A DNA stretch of 64,000 nt from Chamaecyparis obtusa. Its lineage: Eukaryota; Streptophyta; Pinopsida; Cupressales; Cupressaceae. Position 1 is the stretch's first letter; each line of letters begins with the position of its first letter. This document shows, one piece after another, positions 1-12,127 of the stretch. Made by a program: the position numbers and the translations under genes. The notes beneath the pieces are model-generated. The model saw nothing but the letters and a program-made list of their open reading frames with translations, did no database searches and was not told where the DNA came from. The stretch lies in the NCBI GenBank assembly GCA_027943335.1, contig BSBK01001879.1, positions 1,384,501 to 1,448,500 on the forward strand, written 5' to 3'.

Positions 1-382
1 TCTTTGTACAACCAATTCAAGATCTCATTGTCTTCTTCATCCATGGAAGATGATGTACTTTCCCTCACAAAATGTTCATTATATTTATGGGGTACATTTA
101 AGGGTCTTCCATAGGAGTTTGGTGATAAGGGTAAGTCCATCATTGATAAGGAGTATTCACCTACTCCTTTTTGCTTGATTTGACATTGCTCATTAAATTT
201 CTTCATCATTTGGTCCATTTTCTGATAATGGGCCTCCTTAGTGTACACTTGGATAGATTTGGTTAGAGCTCTTTCATTTTTTCAATTACATTATCCTCAC
301 TAACTTTCTCTTTTCCTTTAGTCGATGTGGCTATGTTAGTGAGTTTTGGTGTGTCTTCAACAACAATTTCATTCTCCTTCTT
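1..382 (-). pseudogene. Gy1 protease-RT spacer remnant
   Basis: This is the continuation of Gy1 beyond the protease. It is lysine- and glutamate-rich in the main frame and interrupted by several stops. In Tat2 the same place holds a long low-complexity spacer before reverse transcriptase. No domain is visible, and the element continues beyond the window edge. Confidence 0.5.
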
Positions 383-1000
383 TTATTTTCCCTTTAGTAA
401 TGGGATGCCTTTAGAACTTTTCCCTTGCTCCATTTGATTAGGTATAGACCCTTCTGTATTATGTGGTACTAGAGAGTCGTTGATAGGCTTGATATTGTTA
501 CAATATTGGAAGGGGTTTAGGTCCCCACTTACCATTATTTCCTGCCCTAGATAAGGAAATTTTAGGCATTGATGATAGGTAGAAGGAATGGCTTGCATTT
601 CATGGATCCATTGCCTTCCTAATAAGATATTGTAAGTCAACTTTAGATCTAGCACTTGGCATATGGTCTCTTTTTGCATGGGACCAGCTCTTATGGGTAA
701 CACTATGACTCCTTTTGAAGCTCTTTCTTTATCATCGTAGGCTTTAATGGTTATCTTTTTCTTAGGGTCAATAGCCTCCTCAAAAAATCCTAAGGCCTTC
801 ACTAGGATAAGGGTACAAATGTTTAGGCTAGCTCCTCCATCTATAAGGACTCTTTTCACCCTATGATTATGAACCAAGACTTCTATGTGCAAAAGCAGAT
901 TTTGGGGATGATTAAGGGACATGTCATCTTGCTCAGAAAATGATAAGCAATGGGGTGTAATGAGGTGTCCCACCATATTTTGAAACTTGTCTACCGCCAA
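383..1000 (-). pseudogene. pol: Gy1 protease segment
   Basis: A 205-codon open stretch. It begins with the DKFQNMVGHL block that also precedes the Tat2 protease, then the retropepsin active-site motif VLIDGGASLNIC (D-G-G in place of D-S/T-G, as often in Tat/Athila elements). The flap and core region YDDKERASKG follows, then YNILLGRQWIHEM, the second conserved helix. It processes the polyprotein by aspartic proteolysis. The stop at 383 ends it. The surrounding frame is degenerate, so I treat it as a relic. Confidence 0.8.
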
Positions 1001-1807
1001 ATTTAGAGGTAATTTGGTTTATAATAAGGTTTTCACCAAAATATCTTTATGCTTTGGTGACAATTTGAGTAACTCAAGAATAGAGATTTGAGTGGGAGTT
1101 CTTTGTAGTTGATCAACCAAGTTGTATTGTTTTGATGATGAGGTTGAAGCTTGGTTTGATAACACAATTTTAGGAGAGTTGGTAGGTAGGATATTTTTTT
1201 ATGCTTGGCCCCTAGTGACAACATTTGATGATGCTTCTCTTGACTTTTCCTTTACTATGATAACATTTATGGTATTATCCTCTTCTCTTAGAGTATTTAT
1301 CGTGTTATCATAAGTATGAGCAAAGTTCACTTTCTCGTTACCTTTTTTTAATTTTGATTAGCATTAGATTACTCACCCTTTTCATGACTCAAAAAGGGGT
1401 TCTTGAAGGCCGTGTGATCCTCATTGTTTCTAGGCCCTTCAATTTTGATGGTTCCATTATCTATTGAATCTTGCACTAAGTGTTTTAATCACATGCATTC
1501 ATTGGTTGGATGACCTCTATTTTGACAGTATTCACAATGATGAGAGTTGTTCCACCAATTAGGCTTAATTTGAGGTTCAAATTCTCTTACATCAGGTAAG
1601 GTGATGATTTTGTTGGCAACCAAAGTCCTTAATGCATTCTCCAATGGTTCACCTAGATAGGTGAATTTTCTTTTATTAGTAGTGGAGAAAAAGGGTTTGG
1701 GCTTATTCCCATTAGCATTATTGTAAGGATTATTAGTATTATTGTTGGAATTGTTGGAATTGTTATTGGAATTATTGGAATTAAATGGAGCTTTGTTTGA
1801 TTGATTA
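1001..1807 (-). pseudogene. gag: Gy1 gag, C-terminal segment with zinc knuckle
   Basis: The asparagine-rich tract left at 12194 continues here. It is followed by a block parallel to Tat2 25650-25920 (FTYLGEPLENALRTL, then a tryptophan pair) and a CX2CX4HX4C zinc knuckle with cysteines in CEYCQNRGHPTNEC, at about 1490-1535. An in-frame TGA follows the knuckle at about 1486. Homology to the Tat2 spacer then continues in broken form toward the protease. The zinc knuckle binds genomic RNA in this family. Confidence 0.7.
1803..1807. repeat. Cop1 target site duplication, left copy
   Basis: GATTA immediately precedes the TG of the left LTR. The identical five bases follow the right LTR at 12189-12193. 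Confidence 0.85.
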
Positions 1808-3297
1808 TGATGAACTACAACTGATTTGAATAAATTGTATGACTTGAAGATCTATGATTTGAGATCACTGAGTTGCTGATTAGATATGTAAGATTATTAA
1901 ATCAATAATATGTTGTCATTGATGTCAACTAGTTTTGACAGTAATTATCTTGTAAATTGCTATACCCAAAAATCTATAGAAAGAAGAAGAAAAGAGATGA
2001 AGAACAGATATATCTACATGAGGAAGATGGAGATGATAGATAAGGATAAGGAATACATTGGGTAACTTATGAATGAGTCTATGACCTTATGTTATTGACT
2101 TGATTATGTTGCATTCATCTATGATGAAGGATAGAGAAGAATGCACAAAGCAGTGTGGTCAGTTAAAGAAGCATTTTAGTATACACCGACATAGTGTAGT
2201 GTATATTGAGCACAGTATAAATTGAGCTTGTGTTCACTGACACATTTCTTTGTTAGCAGAGCAGAAGAAAAGAACTAAATGACTAGTTTAGCCGATAGAA
2301 GTTGATGAGCTTTAAAGTGTATAAGATCGAGGTTGGAGATAATATTTGTTACGAAGATCGACGACTAGCATAATTCAAAGAAGATCTAAGGGATTGAAAT
2401 AAAATGTGTTACTAACACATCAGCCAAGGAAGGTTAAAGTAGAAAAATCAACAAAGGAGATTAAGCGGCAAAATCTAATGGATGGAATTAAAATGGTTTA
2501 CTTGTCTATTTAAGAGACTAGGATTTCATGATGAAATGGATGCCGAAAAAAGGAGACTGCAGAGATATCATGTGAACAAGTTTCATGCATGCCTAATCAA
2601 ATTGGTTAAGGAGAACCGAACTACAAAGATTATCGAGCGTCAGAGAGCTATAACTGAGAGACAATAAGTTACTGAATATTGATTGAAATAGAATTGATAT
2701 AATGATTAGAGGATTTGAATGAGCATAATATAGATCTGATAATCTGCAATTCAAGTTGTATTGTATTCAGATCAATTACTATTACAATTTAACCATTGTA
2801 AATAGATAAATCTCTTAATAGAGTGGACTAGAAAGTCTTGTAATGTCATTCATAGAATGTACATTTGTTATCCTGTCAACCCCATAGTGAATGCTGGTTG
2901 GATGATAACGGTTAGTGTTAAATCCTCTAACAAGGTCACACCTCATAGTGTGTTTATAACCTTTAACAAGGTTGGGTCTTCACCGACCTCACTTCAAAAG
3001 AGTGAACAATTTTTGGGTTGTCGGTCCCAGGTGGTTTTTCCCTTTACAAGGTTTCCACGTTAAATCTTTTGTGTTATGTGTTGACTGTGATGATTGTTTG
3101 TTGTCATACTTTACATGTTGCATATTGGATTTGATCGGTAATCACTATATGTTATTAATTGGTAATCGGTAAAAGCATAGACATAATACTATTTTATGTT
3201 ACCGAGCTACAGAAGTTTTAGTAAATTGTTTTTGGATATACATTTTGTATTTGGGACTGTGGATAACTAATTCACCCCCCTCTCAGCTATTCTAACA
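1808..3297 (+). repeat. Cop1 5' LTR
   Basis: This 1490-base repeat starts TGATGAACTAC and ends CTAACA. The match to the copy at 8155 covers its length, with scattered substitutions and many C/T and G/A differences. Near its 3' end, the CACCCCCCTCTCAGC stretch and the TTACAAGGTTTCCACG block are also found in the LTRs of Cop2, Cop3 and Cop4. Confidence 0.92.
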
Positions 3298-3299
3298 AT

Positions 3300-3311
3300 T
3301 GGTATCAGAGC
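3300..3311 (+). other. Cop1 primer-binding site
   Basis: TGGTATCAGAGC, two bases after the LTR end. This is the standard complement of the 3' end of plant initiator methionine tRNA. Confidence 0.92.
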
Positions 3312-3361
3312 ATTGGTTGCTTGGAATAGAGTTTTATGGACTTTAGCACAAAGATCACAAA

Positions 3362-4420
3362 ATGTATAAGAGGGATGTACCGAAGTTGAACAAGGATAAC
3401 TTTACAATATGGAAAAGCTAAATGAAATTGCATATATCTGGAATTAGGAATTTTGCCCTCACCTTATTAGAGAATGGCTACCTTGCACTGCCCACTAGTC
3501 CCTTGACCCTTGATCAACTAAGGGACAGACATAAGCATAATGTTACTATGATGTAGATTATTGTTGCCTTGATAGATGCCAAATTTGAAGATATCAAGGA
3601 CTGTACTACTGCTAAGTAGATGTGGGATAAAATTTCTCAAGTTTATAGTGGTGATGTGAATGTGAAAAGAGCTAGAGCTGAAAGCTTAAAGGGAAGATTT
3701 GATGACATGAAGATGAAGGAAGGAGAAAATATTCTACAGTACACAAACATAATAAAAGAGGTAGTTTATTCTATCAGAGGATCTGATTGTGTTATTGATG
3801 AAGAGATAGTGGTAAGAAAAGTTTTAAGGACCTTATTTCAGGTCTATGCAATAAGAATATTTGCAATTCATGAAACTAGGTCTACATTTGGTAACAACCT
3901 TACTCTTGACAATCTGATCAGTAAACTGACTACATTTGAACTAAATAACTTTGATAATAGTGTTGTACCATCTGTTGAGTCTACTTTTATGTCTTCTCTG
4001 AAGATTGATAAGTCTAGTAGCAGAAGTAAGAATGATGATAGTGATAGCAATACTGATAATGAGCTTGGTTAACTTGAAGCTCTGATGGCCAGAAGGTTAC
4101 CTAAAGTTAAAGGAAGATATAAGGGTAAGTTACGTTTAGCATGTTTTAACTGTAAGGAGGTTGGTCATATTGCTGCTAGATGTCAAAATAGGAAGGAAGA
4201 TGATAGAAACAAAGATCAATTTGGTGAAGGAAGCTATGGGAGAAGAGACAATAGAAGTTACTAACACTACAATAGAAATAACTGAGACAATAATGATAAA
4301 GGTAAAAAGGTGTGTTACATTGCTGAGGAAGAAGATAATACTGACACTGAATCAGATGATGATGTAGAAGTTGTATTTGTTTCAATGAAGGATGATTCAG
4401 AGGAAGATGAAAGGTAGGTA
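3362..4420 (+). pseudogene. gag: Cop1 gag
   Basis: The frame starts at the ATG at 3362, 50 bases past the primer site, with MYKRDVPKLNKDNF. The same start is seen in Cop2, Cop3 and Cop4. The UBN2-type copia gag core follows (KDCTTAK, then the DDMKMKEGENILQY and LTTFELNNFDNS blocks). A CCHC zinc knuckle, CFNCKEVGHIAARC, is at 4142-4183 with all four ligands intact. In-frame stops occur at about 3419, 3557, 3618 and 4069. The product would form the particle shell. An acidic linker leads to the protease. Confidence 0.85.
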
Positions 4421-5760
4421 GAGACAACACTTATCTCTAAGGTTAATAAAAATGATACATTGATCATAGATAGTGGCTTTATAGATCACATGACTAATGA
4501 TGAAGAAAAATTTGATCATCTTGAGGAATATAATGGAGGATCTGTGAGAATGGGTAATGATGCACCTTGTATGGTTAGAGGAAAAGGATCCATGATGATA
4601 AATGATAGAATAAAATGTGAAAATGCTTATTGGGTAAAAGGACTAAACTATAATTTGCTAAGTGTGGCACAGTTGAACAATTCAAGCCACCAAGTTTCTT
4701 TTGAGAGCAAGAAAGTGAAGATATTTGATGATGGAGGAAGACTTGTTGGAATTGGAACACAATCGAAAGGTAATTTGTTTTATCTTGATAATGATCAATC
4801 TTCTTGTTTAATGATGAAAGATGAAGATGCATGGTTGTGGCATAAAAGGTTATGTCATGTGAATTTTGATAACATGATTATGATCAGTAAAAAAAAAAGG
4901 TTAGAGGTCTACCTAACTTATCAAAGCCTGATCATGTTATGTGTCATGAATGTTAGAAAGGTAAAATGACTAAATCTAGTTTCAAAAGAAAAGATTATTC
5001 AACAAAGAAAATACTTGATTTAGTGCATACCGACCTATGTGGTCCTATGAGAACTCAAAGTTACTATGGAGATAGATATTTCATTCTCTTTGTTGATGAT
5101 TACACTAGATTAATGATAGTCATGTTTTTGAATGAAAATTAGAGGCATTTAAGATGTTCAAATGGTACAAAGCAAAGTTTGAGAAAGAGACTGGTAAAGA
5201 ATTGAAGTGTTTGAGATCTGATAGAGGTGGTGAATTTATTTCTGATGAATTTACTAAATTTTGTAATGAGCATGGTATTAAAAGATAGGTCTCTACACCA
5301 AGGACACCTCAACAAAATGGAATAGTTGAAAGGAGAAATAGGTCAATTGTTGACTATGCAAGGACACTGATGTTACAAAAGAATGTTGCTTAGACATACT
5401 AGAGAGAAGTAGTTAGCACAACTATTTATGTTCTAAACTGAGTACAACTGAAGGACACTAATAAGACACCCTATGAGTTATGGTTTAGCCACAAACCTAC
5501 TGTAAGTTATTTCAGAGTTTTTAGAAGTAAATGTTTTATTCTTAAAGATGAAAGAAATGGAAAATTTGACTCAAAAGGTGATGAAGGGATATTTCTGGGA
5601 TATTCCACTAAAAGTAAAGCATACAAGTGTCTTAACAAAGTAACTAATAAAATTATTGAAAGTACTAATGTTCAAGTTGATGAGTTTGATGATAAGAATG
5701 TAGATGAAAGCACAAAGGAACCGAAAGACTATGATAGATTCACTTACATTGAACACCCAG
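4421..5760 (+). pseudogene. pol: Cop1 protease and integrase
   Basis: The aspartic protease motif IIDSG is at 4463-4477. Next come the GAG-pre-integrase region with LWHKRLCHVNFDNM (4836-4877) and the integrase core: FVDDYTR near 5090, SDRGGEF near 5218 and the QQNGIVERRNR glutamate near 5310, making up the D-D-E triad. A slip in an adenine run (4889-4899) and several stops (5280s, 5391, 5440) break it. The integrase C-terminal GKFDSKGDEGIFLGY-like region ends near 5620. Confidence 0.85.
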
Positions 5761-7516
5761 AGTACCTACCAACACCGCAGATAGTGACAACTAGTCAACA
5801 GGAAAATAATACCGATGGACAGGAAAGAGATACTGACGAGTAGGAAGGATCTACTGAGCAAGCAAATGAACTTGCATAGGATGAACAAGAAAGAAGAGAC
5901 CAAATACTGGCAATATTTATCAGAAAACATCATCCTGAGACACAAATCTTTGGAGACAAACAAGCGGGCATGCAAACAAGGAGTAAAGAAAGAAAAGGTA
6001 CATGTCTAGTTTGGGAATATGAATTGGAGAATATAAATGTTGCATTAGAAAATGATGAATGGGTTAATGCAATGAAAGAGGAAATAGAATAGATAGAGAA
6101 GAAAAAAACCTGGAGTTTAGTACCCAGACCTAAGGACAAGAATGTTATCGGTACTAAGTGGATATTCAAAAACAAGCTAAATGTGAATGGAGAGGTAACA
6201 AGGAATAAAGCTAGGTTAGTATGCAAGGGATATGCACATGAGGAAGGAATAGATTATGGTGAAACTTTTGCACCTATTGCTAGATTAGAAGGAGTCGGAA
6301 TGTTACTTGCATATGTTGCACACAAGAAGTTCAAAGTTTACCAAATGGATGTTAAATCTTCTTTTCTAAATGGAATACTTGAAGAGGAAGTCTACATAGA
6401 ACATCTTGAAGGGTTCGTTGATCTAGACAACAAAGATATGGTATGTAGATTACATAAAGCTTTATATGGTTTAAAGCAAGCACCGAGAGCCTGGTATGAG
6501 AGGCTGCATAACTATTTGCTGAGTATTGGATTTGTTAGAACTAGTGAGAATAGCAATTTGTACATGAAAGGAAATTCTGATGATACTATCTTCATTGCTG
6601 AGATATTTGTGGATGACATAATATTTGGAGGACAAGATCAAATCTGTAAGTCATTTGTTGATGAAATGAGAAGTGAACTTGAAATGTCTATGTTTGGAGA
6701 GATTAAGTTCTTTCTAGACTTACAAGTGATTTAGTAGAATGATGGTATATTCATCACACAATCTAAATATATAAAGGAAGTATTGAAGACATTTGGCATG
6801 GAAGATGATAAACCTATGGGAACACCGATGGCTACTGGATGTAAACTAAATAAAGAAGATGGAACTACTGAGGTAAACCAAACACTGTACCGATCCATGA
6901 TTGGTAAGTTAATGTATGTAGTTCATAGTAGACCTAATATAGCACATGTTGTTGGAATAGTTGCTAGATTTTCTGCAAACCCTAGAGAGTCACACATGGT
7001 TTCTATAAAGAGAATCTTAAGATACCTGAAGAAAACTAAAGATTATGGACTATGGTATCCTAAGGAAGGAAAGTTTGAACTTAAGGTATACACCGATGCT
7101 GATTGGGCTGGAAATGTGGATGATAGAAAGAGTACCATCGGAGGAACATTTTTCTTTGGTGAAAGACTTGTTACATGGACAAGTAAGAAATGGTCTTGCA
7201 TTTCCTAGTCTATAGCTGAAGTAGAGTATGTTGTCGCTGCTACTAATTGTTCAAATATTGCTTATATCAAGCAAGTGTTGGAAGGTATGAATGAGGTAAT
7301 CACTGAGCTGATGATTATATATTGTGACAACACTAGTGCAATTAATATTTTAAAGAATCCAGTGATGCACTCTAAAAAAAAACACATATCTATTAAGTAT
7401 CACTACTTAAGGGAACAAGTACAGGAGAAGCAAGTTAAGTTAGAATTTGCTACATCAAAAGAACAACTTGTTGACATATTGACAAAGCCTCTACCAAAGG
7501 ATACATTGAATATTTG
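5761..7516 (+). pseudogene. pol: Cop1 reverse transcriptase and RNase H
   Basis: Copia RT starts near 6040 with the [10 protein letters not shown] and [10 protein letters not shown] blocks. [10 protein letters not shown] and [12 protein letters not shown] follow, then the catalytic FVDDIIFGG near 6605-6630. RNase H follows with VYTDADWAGN (7088), a serine-threonine block, then DNTSAINILKNP and ends LTKPLPKDTLN at 7516. In-frame stops occur near 6733 and 7207. Reverse transcription and removal of the RNA strand are the family functions. Confidence 0.88.
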
Positions 7517-7517
7517 A

Positions 7518-8154
7518 GGACTAGACTTGGGGTCTGTCCCCTATCTACCAGTCACTAAGGTGATCTGGAGGTTGCATCAGCATAATCTTATCAAAAGATT
7601 ATACATGTTGATGCAGTAGAGTTCACACTTTGGATTTATGTCTTGAGTTTTGAAAGATTTGAGAAAAAAGTGGCATAATCAGTATTTAGAGATACATTTG
7701 ATGCAAATAAATGGACAATAGAGAGTTACATGGCTAATACAGAGTTATATGGTTTACGTTTTTCTTTGGCATTGTTGTCAAAGAGAGAGATAAACAATAT
7801 GAAGTCATAGAACATATGAAGCTAGAGACAAAGGGAGAGAGATACAGAAAAGGGAGAGATGAACCATATGAAGATACAGACTACAGAACTAGAGAAATCA
7901 GATAGTTGGGGAGAGCATTGAAGATCAGCTACTGAGAACAAGGAGAAATAATCTGAGAGCTAAAAATATCTTATCTGCAGAAGTTAGTCTACACTTGCAA
8001 ATGCTTTTATGTAATGTAGTGATTAAACATATTAAGCTAAGGAGAGCTTGTACTGAGTTACATCATTTGCATACAGAGTTGTAGAATACATGTTTGGTAT
8101 GTGTATGGAATATTTCATATTGCTTGTGTTTCCATCAATGCCAAAGGGACAGAT
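7518..8154 (+). other. Cop1 3' untranslated region with polypurine tract
   Basis: It opens with a block (GACTTGGGGTCTGTCCCC) that Cop2 also carries after its RNase H. No reading frame is conserved. The polypurine tract CCAAAGGGACAGAT (8141-8154) abuts the right LTR and primes plus-strand synthesis in this family. Confidence 0.8.
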
Positions 8155-9580
8155 TGATGAACTACAACTGATTTGAATAAATTATATGACTTGAAGATCT
8201 GTGATTTGAGATTACTGAGTTGCTGATTAGATATGTAAGATGATTAAATCAGTAATATGTTGTCATTGATGTCAACTAGTTTTGACAGTACTTATCTTGT
8301 AAGTTGTTATACCCAAATATTTGTAGAAAGAAGGAGAAAAGAGATGAAGAACATATATATCTACATGAGGAAGATGGAGATGATAGATAAGGATAAGGAA
8401 TACATTGGGTAACTTATGAATGAGTCTATGACCTTATGTTATTGACTTGATTATGTTGCATCCATCTATGATGAAGGATAGAGCAAAATACACAAAGCAG
8501 TATAGTTAGTTAAAGAAGAATTTTAGTATACACCGACACCGTGTAGTGTATACTGAGCACAATATAAATCGAGCTTGTGTTCACCAATGCATTTCTTTGT
8601 TAACTGGGCAGAAGAAAAGAACTAAATGACTAGTTTAGCTAATAGAAGTTGATGAGTTGTAAAGTGTATAAGATTGAGGTTGGAGATAATGTTTATTACA
8701 AAGATCGACGGCTAGCATAATTCAAAGAAGCTCTAAGGGATTGAAATAAAATGTGTTACTAACACATCAGCCGAGGAAGGTTAAAGCAAAAAAATCAACA
8801 AAGGAGATTAAGCAAAAAAATCTGATGGATGGAATTAAAATAGTTTACTTGTCTATTTAAGAGACTAGGATTTCATGATGAAACAAATTTTGAAAGAAGG
8901 AGACTATAGAGATATCACATGAACAAGTTTCATGCATGCCTGATCAAACTAGTTAAGGAGAACCAAACTGCAAAGATTATCGAGCATCAAAGAGCTATAA
9001 CCAAGAGACAGTAAGTTACTGAATATTGATTGAAATAGAATTGATATAATGATCAGAGGATTTGAATGAGCATAATATAGATCTGATAATCTGCAAATCA
9101 AGTTGTATTGTATTCAAATCAATTGTTGTTATAGTTTAACCATAGTAAATAGATAAATCTCTTAACAGAGTGGACTACAAAGTCTTGTAATGTCATTCAT
9201 AGAATGTACATTTGTTATCTTGTCAACCCCATAGTAAATGTTGGTTGGACGATAACGATTAGTGTTAAATCCTCTAACAAGGTCACACCTCATAGTGTGT
9301 TTGTAACCTTTAACAGGATTGGGTCTTCACCGACCTCACTTCAGAAGAGTGAACAATTTTTGGGTTGTCGGTCCCAGGTGGTTTTTCCCTTTACAGGGTT
9401 TCCACGTTAAATCTCTTATGTTATGTGTTGATTGTGATGATTGTTTGTTGTCATACTTTACATGTTGCATATTGGATTTGATCAGTAATCACTGTATGTT
9501 ATTAATTGGTAATTGGTAAAAGCACAAACATAATACTATTTTATGTTATTGAGCTGCAGAAGTTTTAGTAAATTGTTTTT
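8155..9580 (+). repeat. Cop1 3' LTR, first part
   Basis: Homologous to 1808-3237. The match stops at 9580 where Sm1 begins and resumes at 12128. About eight bases of LTR at the junction are missing compared with the left LTR. Confidence 0.9.
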
Positions 9581-9830
9581 TATGGAAAATCAAATATGAG
9601 CTAGGAACAAATTAATCCAAATGAGTTAGGAAAAAGGGAGATTATCATGAATAAAACTAATCCTTAGAGCATACACCAAGATGAAACAACAAAGGAGACA
9701 AGAAGTTTTGAAGGGGGAAAAGCGTAAAAAAACCCCGTGAATTATGAATGGGCAAAATAGCCAAAAAGAGAGAGAGAGAGAGCTTTAGCTCATATAATAT
9801 TTTAGAAGAATGAGAGAGAATAGAGAAGAA
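9581..9830 (-). repeat. Sm1 left LTR remnant
   Basis: Parallels 11552-11800: TATGGAA start, GCATACACCAA, GAAAACCCC..GTGAATTATGAA, a GA run, then GCTCATA. The match fades after about 9830. Beyond it the left and right sequences are unrelated, so the remainder of this LTR was replaced or has diverged beyond recognition. Confidence 0.6.
9768..9782. repeat. (GA)n microsatellite
   Basis: A short GA run in the left LTR remnant of Sm1. The homologous place in the right LTR (11722-11758) is more than twice as long. Confidence 0.8.
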
Positions 9831-10029
9831 GTGTTTTTATTTTTAAACAAATTTAAATAATATCTAAGAAAACTTTAATTATGAATAACTTTAAATTAAG
9901 TTTTCCTTTTTTTTAAAAAAACTCTACGTAAGAGCTAAAAGAAGAAGATTTTATTCTTATGAATATATTCTATGAATCTTGGGTCATAAGGAGAGATTTG
10001 AAAACAACTTGCATTAAAAAGAAGGCAGA

Positions 10030-10440
10030 AAATATAATGATTAGAACCATTATGTAATGATATAATAACGTTAAAAACATTATGCAATAATATATGAAAA
10101 TGTTATTCAATGATAAAAACGTAATGATATAAAAAATGTTCTTATTGTTAATACTAAAAACATTAAATCGTTAATACTAAAAACATCTGCAATGATAGCG
10201 TTCTATTATGCAATGATATATGATAAAAATATTATAGACTATGTAATGCAAAAAAAAGAAACGTCTGCAATGAATTATGTATATGCAATGTTATGCAATG
10301 ATAAGACATTCTGCAATGATAAAAAATGTTATGCAATTATTAAAAAAATGTTAGTATATGCAATGATAAAAAATGTTATTAAAAAATGTTAGTATATGTA
10401 ATGATCAAAAAACGTTATGCTATGATATAAAAAATGTAAA
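10030..10440. repeat. Degenerate AATGATAAAAAATGTTATGC array
   Basis: About 400 bases contain many imperfect copies of a unit near GCAATGATAAAAAATGTTAT, with drifting length. No frame is conserved. The single open frame across it (10192-10392, plus) simply follows the repeats. This is the Sm1 interior. Confidence 0.7.
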
Positions 10441-11282
10441 TAAAAAAGATGTTAAGACTGCTAGAAAGAATGATATATGGCTGGAGATTAAATTCACTTA
10501 TATTCACGTTAGGTTCTCAATGCCAATCAAAGAACATGCCTAGAAGATACGTTTCTAGGTTATGACTAAGTTAAGGACTTAGATAAAAAATAGCAACTAA
10601 TATGTGCATTAAAGAATAAATGTGAAGTTGAATGACACAGATGTTGCTGTGATTTATAACCTGTGTTTGTAAGCACAATGATACAATTCAATCCAAGTAT
10701 GGAACATGGGTACATTCAACTATAGAACAACCTAATGGTTAATAATTTTATGGGAAGGATGTTAATAATTAAAACATAGAATAGTATACTAAGGCGTTTG
10801 AACAGGATGAAATTCTAATTTGAATTTTGGATGCAAATTTAATGAACTCAAAATTACAATCTAATGATAATAAAATGCAGACTTTCTAAGTCGCCTAAAC
10901 TAATATATTTGTTATCTTTTTGCAATGAAATAACATTATTGCGTATCGTTATTACATTTTTTTGCAGATATATTTTGAGAAATAACGTTCTTGTTTGTTA
11001 TAACTTTAAGATAGATTTTTTGAGATATATTGAGTTGAGAAATATATGTTTGAGATATATTGCTTAAGGTTATTTCTGAAGAACTAACGTTCTTGTTATT
11101 GAAATGGACAAAGATATTAAAATATTAAAATTTGCAAGGGTATTAGAGCTGGAAAACATGTTAGAATCGGATATGCAAGAATGTGAAATGCTGCAGAACA
11201 ATAAAATTTTGAATAAAAAAGAGAAACCTGCACACAAAATAATGAATAACAATATAAATCTTTCCGTGAAACTTGTTAAAAG

Positions 11283-11330
11283 AACCTGCACAATGGAGAA
11301 CCTGCACAATGGAGAACCTGCACAAAATGA
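11283..11330. repeat. Short tandem repeat, unit AACCTGCACAATGGAG
   Basis: Two full copies and a partial third of a 16-base unit, head to tail, in the Sm1 interior. Confidence 0.8.
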
Positions 11331-11345
11331 AACCAAGAGTTAATA

Positions 11346-11372
11346 GGGTTTGGCAGTAAACCAGCCAAACCC
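11346..11372. other. Perfect hairpin GGGTTTGGC / GCCAAACCC
   Basis: Nine-base arms separated by nine bases, in the Sm1 interior about 150 bases from its primer site. Confidence 0.7.
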
Positions 11373-11516
11373 CCAAAAAAAAATATCAATTTTTTACCAA
11401 CTTAAGAAGATTAAAAAAGAAATTAGTGAAATCTCTCTCAAGAGTCTCCAATATGGAGTGCTCCAAGATATGGTAGTTCCATCACATGTACACTCAAAAT
11501 GAGATTAAACCAACCT

Positions 11517-11528
11517 GCTCTGATACCA
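11517..11528 (-). other. Sm1 primer-binding site
   Basis: The reverse complement reads TGGTATCAGAGC, directly abutting the LTR end. It fixes Sm1 on the minus strand. Confidence 0.85.
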
Positions 11529-11718
11529 TGTTAAAATGATAAAGAACAAAGTATGGAATTGCAAGAAATTATTTATCTCAAGAGCGAGGAGTAGGGAATT
11601 TACCATGAATTAGCACAAGAACTAGGAGCATACACCAAAATAAGCAAGGAGGAGAAGAATTTGAAAGGGGAAAGCAAAGAAAACCCCTTGTGAATTATGA
11701 AGGAGGCATAAAAAAGCC

Positions 11719-11758
<40 letters not shown>

Positions 11759-12127
11759 AATATGCTCATACAATAATTGAGAAGAGGAAGAAACCTCATA
11801 TGAAATGAGAGAGAGGAGCATCTCTTAAATAGAGATGAGAGAGAGGAGTTAGAATGTAACTCTCAAGTCTATGAATGCCACCATTCATAAGTGTGTGTGG
11901 GCCAAGTGTGAGATTCCTCTTAAGGAGGAATAAACTAAATTACAAATTACAATAAATATTTGTCCTCACATATTCCACTAGAGGACAAAATAGAATGTAG
12001 TGGAAAGAAGACAAAAAGAAGTATATTAGGATACCTTGGCTTATATCCTAATATATTACAAGAAGAAAAGATTAATAGTCTAACCTTGGTTTATAAATAC
12101 ACCAAGGAAAGATTACAAATTCTAACA
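11529..12127 (-). repeat. Sm1 5' LTR
   Basis: This 599-base LTR begins TGTTA and ends TAACA, an inverted terminal pair. It holds a 37-base GA run at 11722-11758. The right edge is fixed by the point where Cop1 LTR homology returns. Confidence 0.8.
11722..11758. repeat. (GA)n microsatellite
   Basis: An uninterrupted GA run within the Sm1 LTR. Confidence 0.9.

Larger units (their letters stand above)
10441..11516. other. Sm1 interior without recognised gene
   Basis: AT-rich sequence. A 79-codon plus frame at 11104-11343 is lysine- and glutamate-rich and matches nothing I recognise. No protease, RT or integrase motif appears on either strand. Confidence 0.5.
9581..12127 (-). mobile_element. 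Sm1: small non-coding LTR element in the Cop1 3' LTR
   Basis: The right end is a well-formed LTR on the minus strand (11529-12127) with an adjacent primer site. The left end (9581-9830) is a shortened, diverged copy of part of that LTR. It lacks the first 23 bases and everything past the GA run. The 1.7-kb interior has no retroelement protein. This is the layout of a non-autonomous LTR element (TRIM/LARD-like). The left junction has also lost about eight host bases, so no TSD can be read. Mobilisation by another element's proteins is inferred. Confidence 0.7.

Noticed and set aside
1033..1313. Frames on both strands between Gy1 gag and protease
   Set aside because: They are fragments or antisense shadows of the decayed Gy1 linker.
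2857..3172. Overlapping short frames, repeated at 9204-9519
   Set aside because: They sit in the Cop1 LTRs and shift against each other. Related frames occur in the Cop2 and Cop3 LTRs only because the LTRs are related.
10030..10440. Possible CRISPR-like or satellite array
   Set aside because: Units are degenerate and without regular spacers. A CRISPR array is not expected in plant DNA.
11104..11343. 79-codon plus frame in Sm1
   Set aside because: It is antisense to the element and has low complexity plus a tandem repeat at its end. No similarity is recognised.
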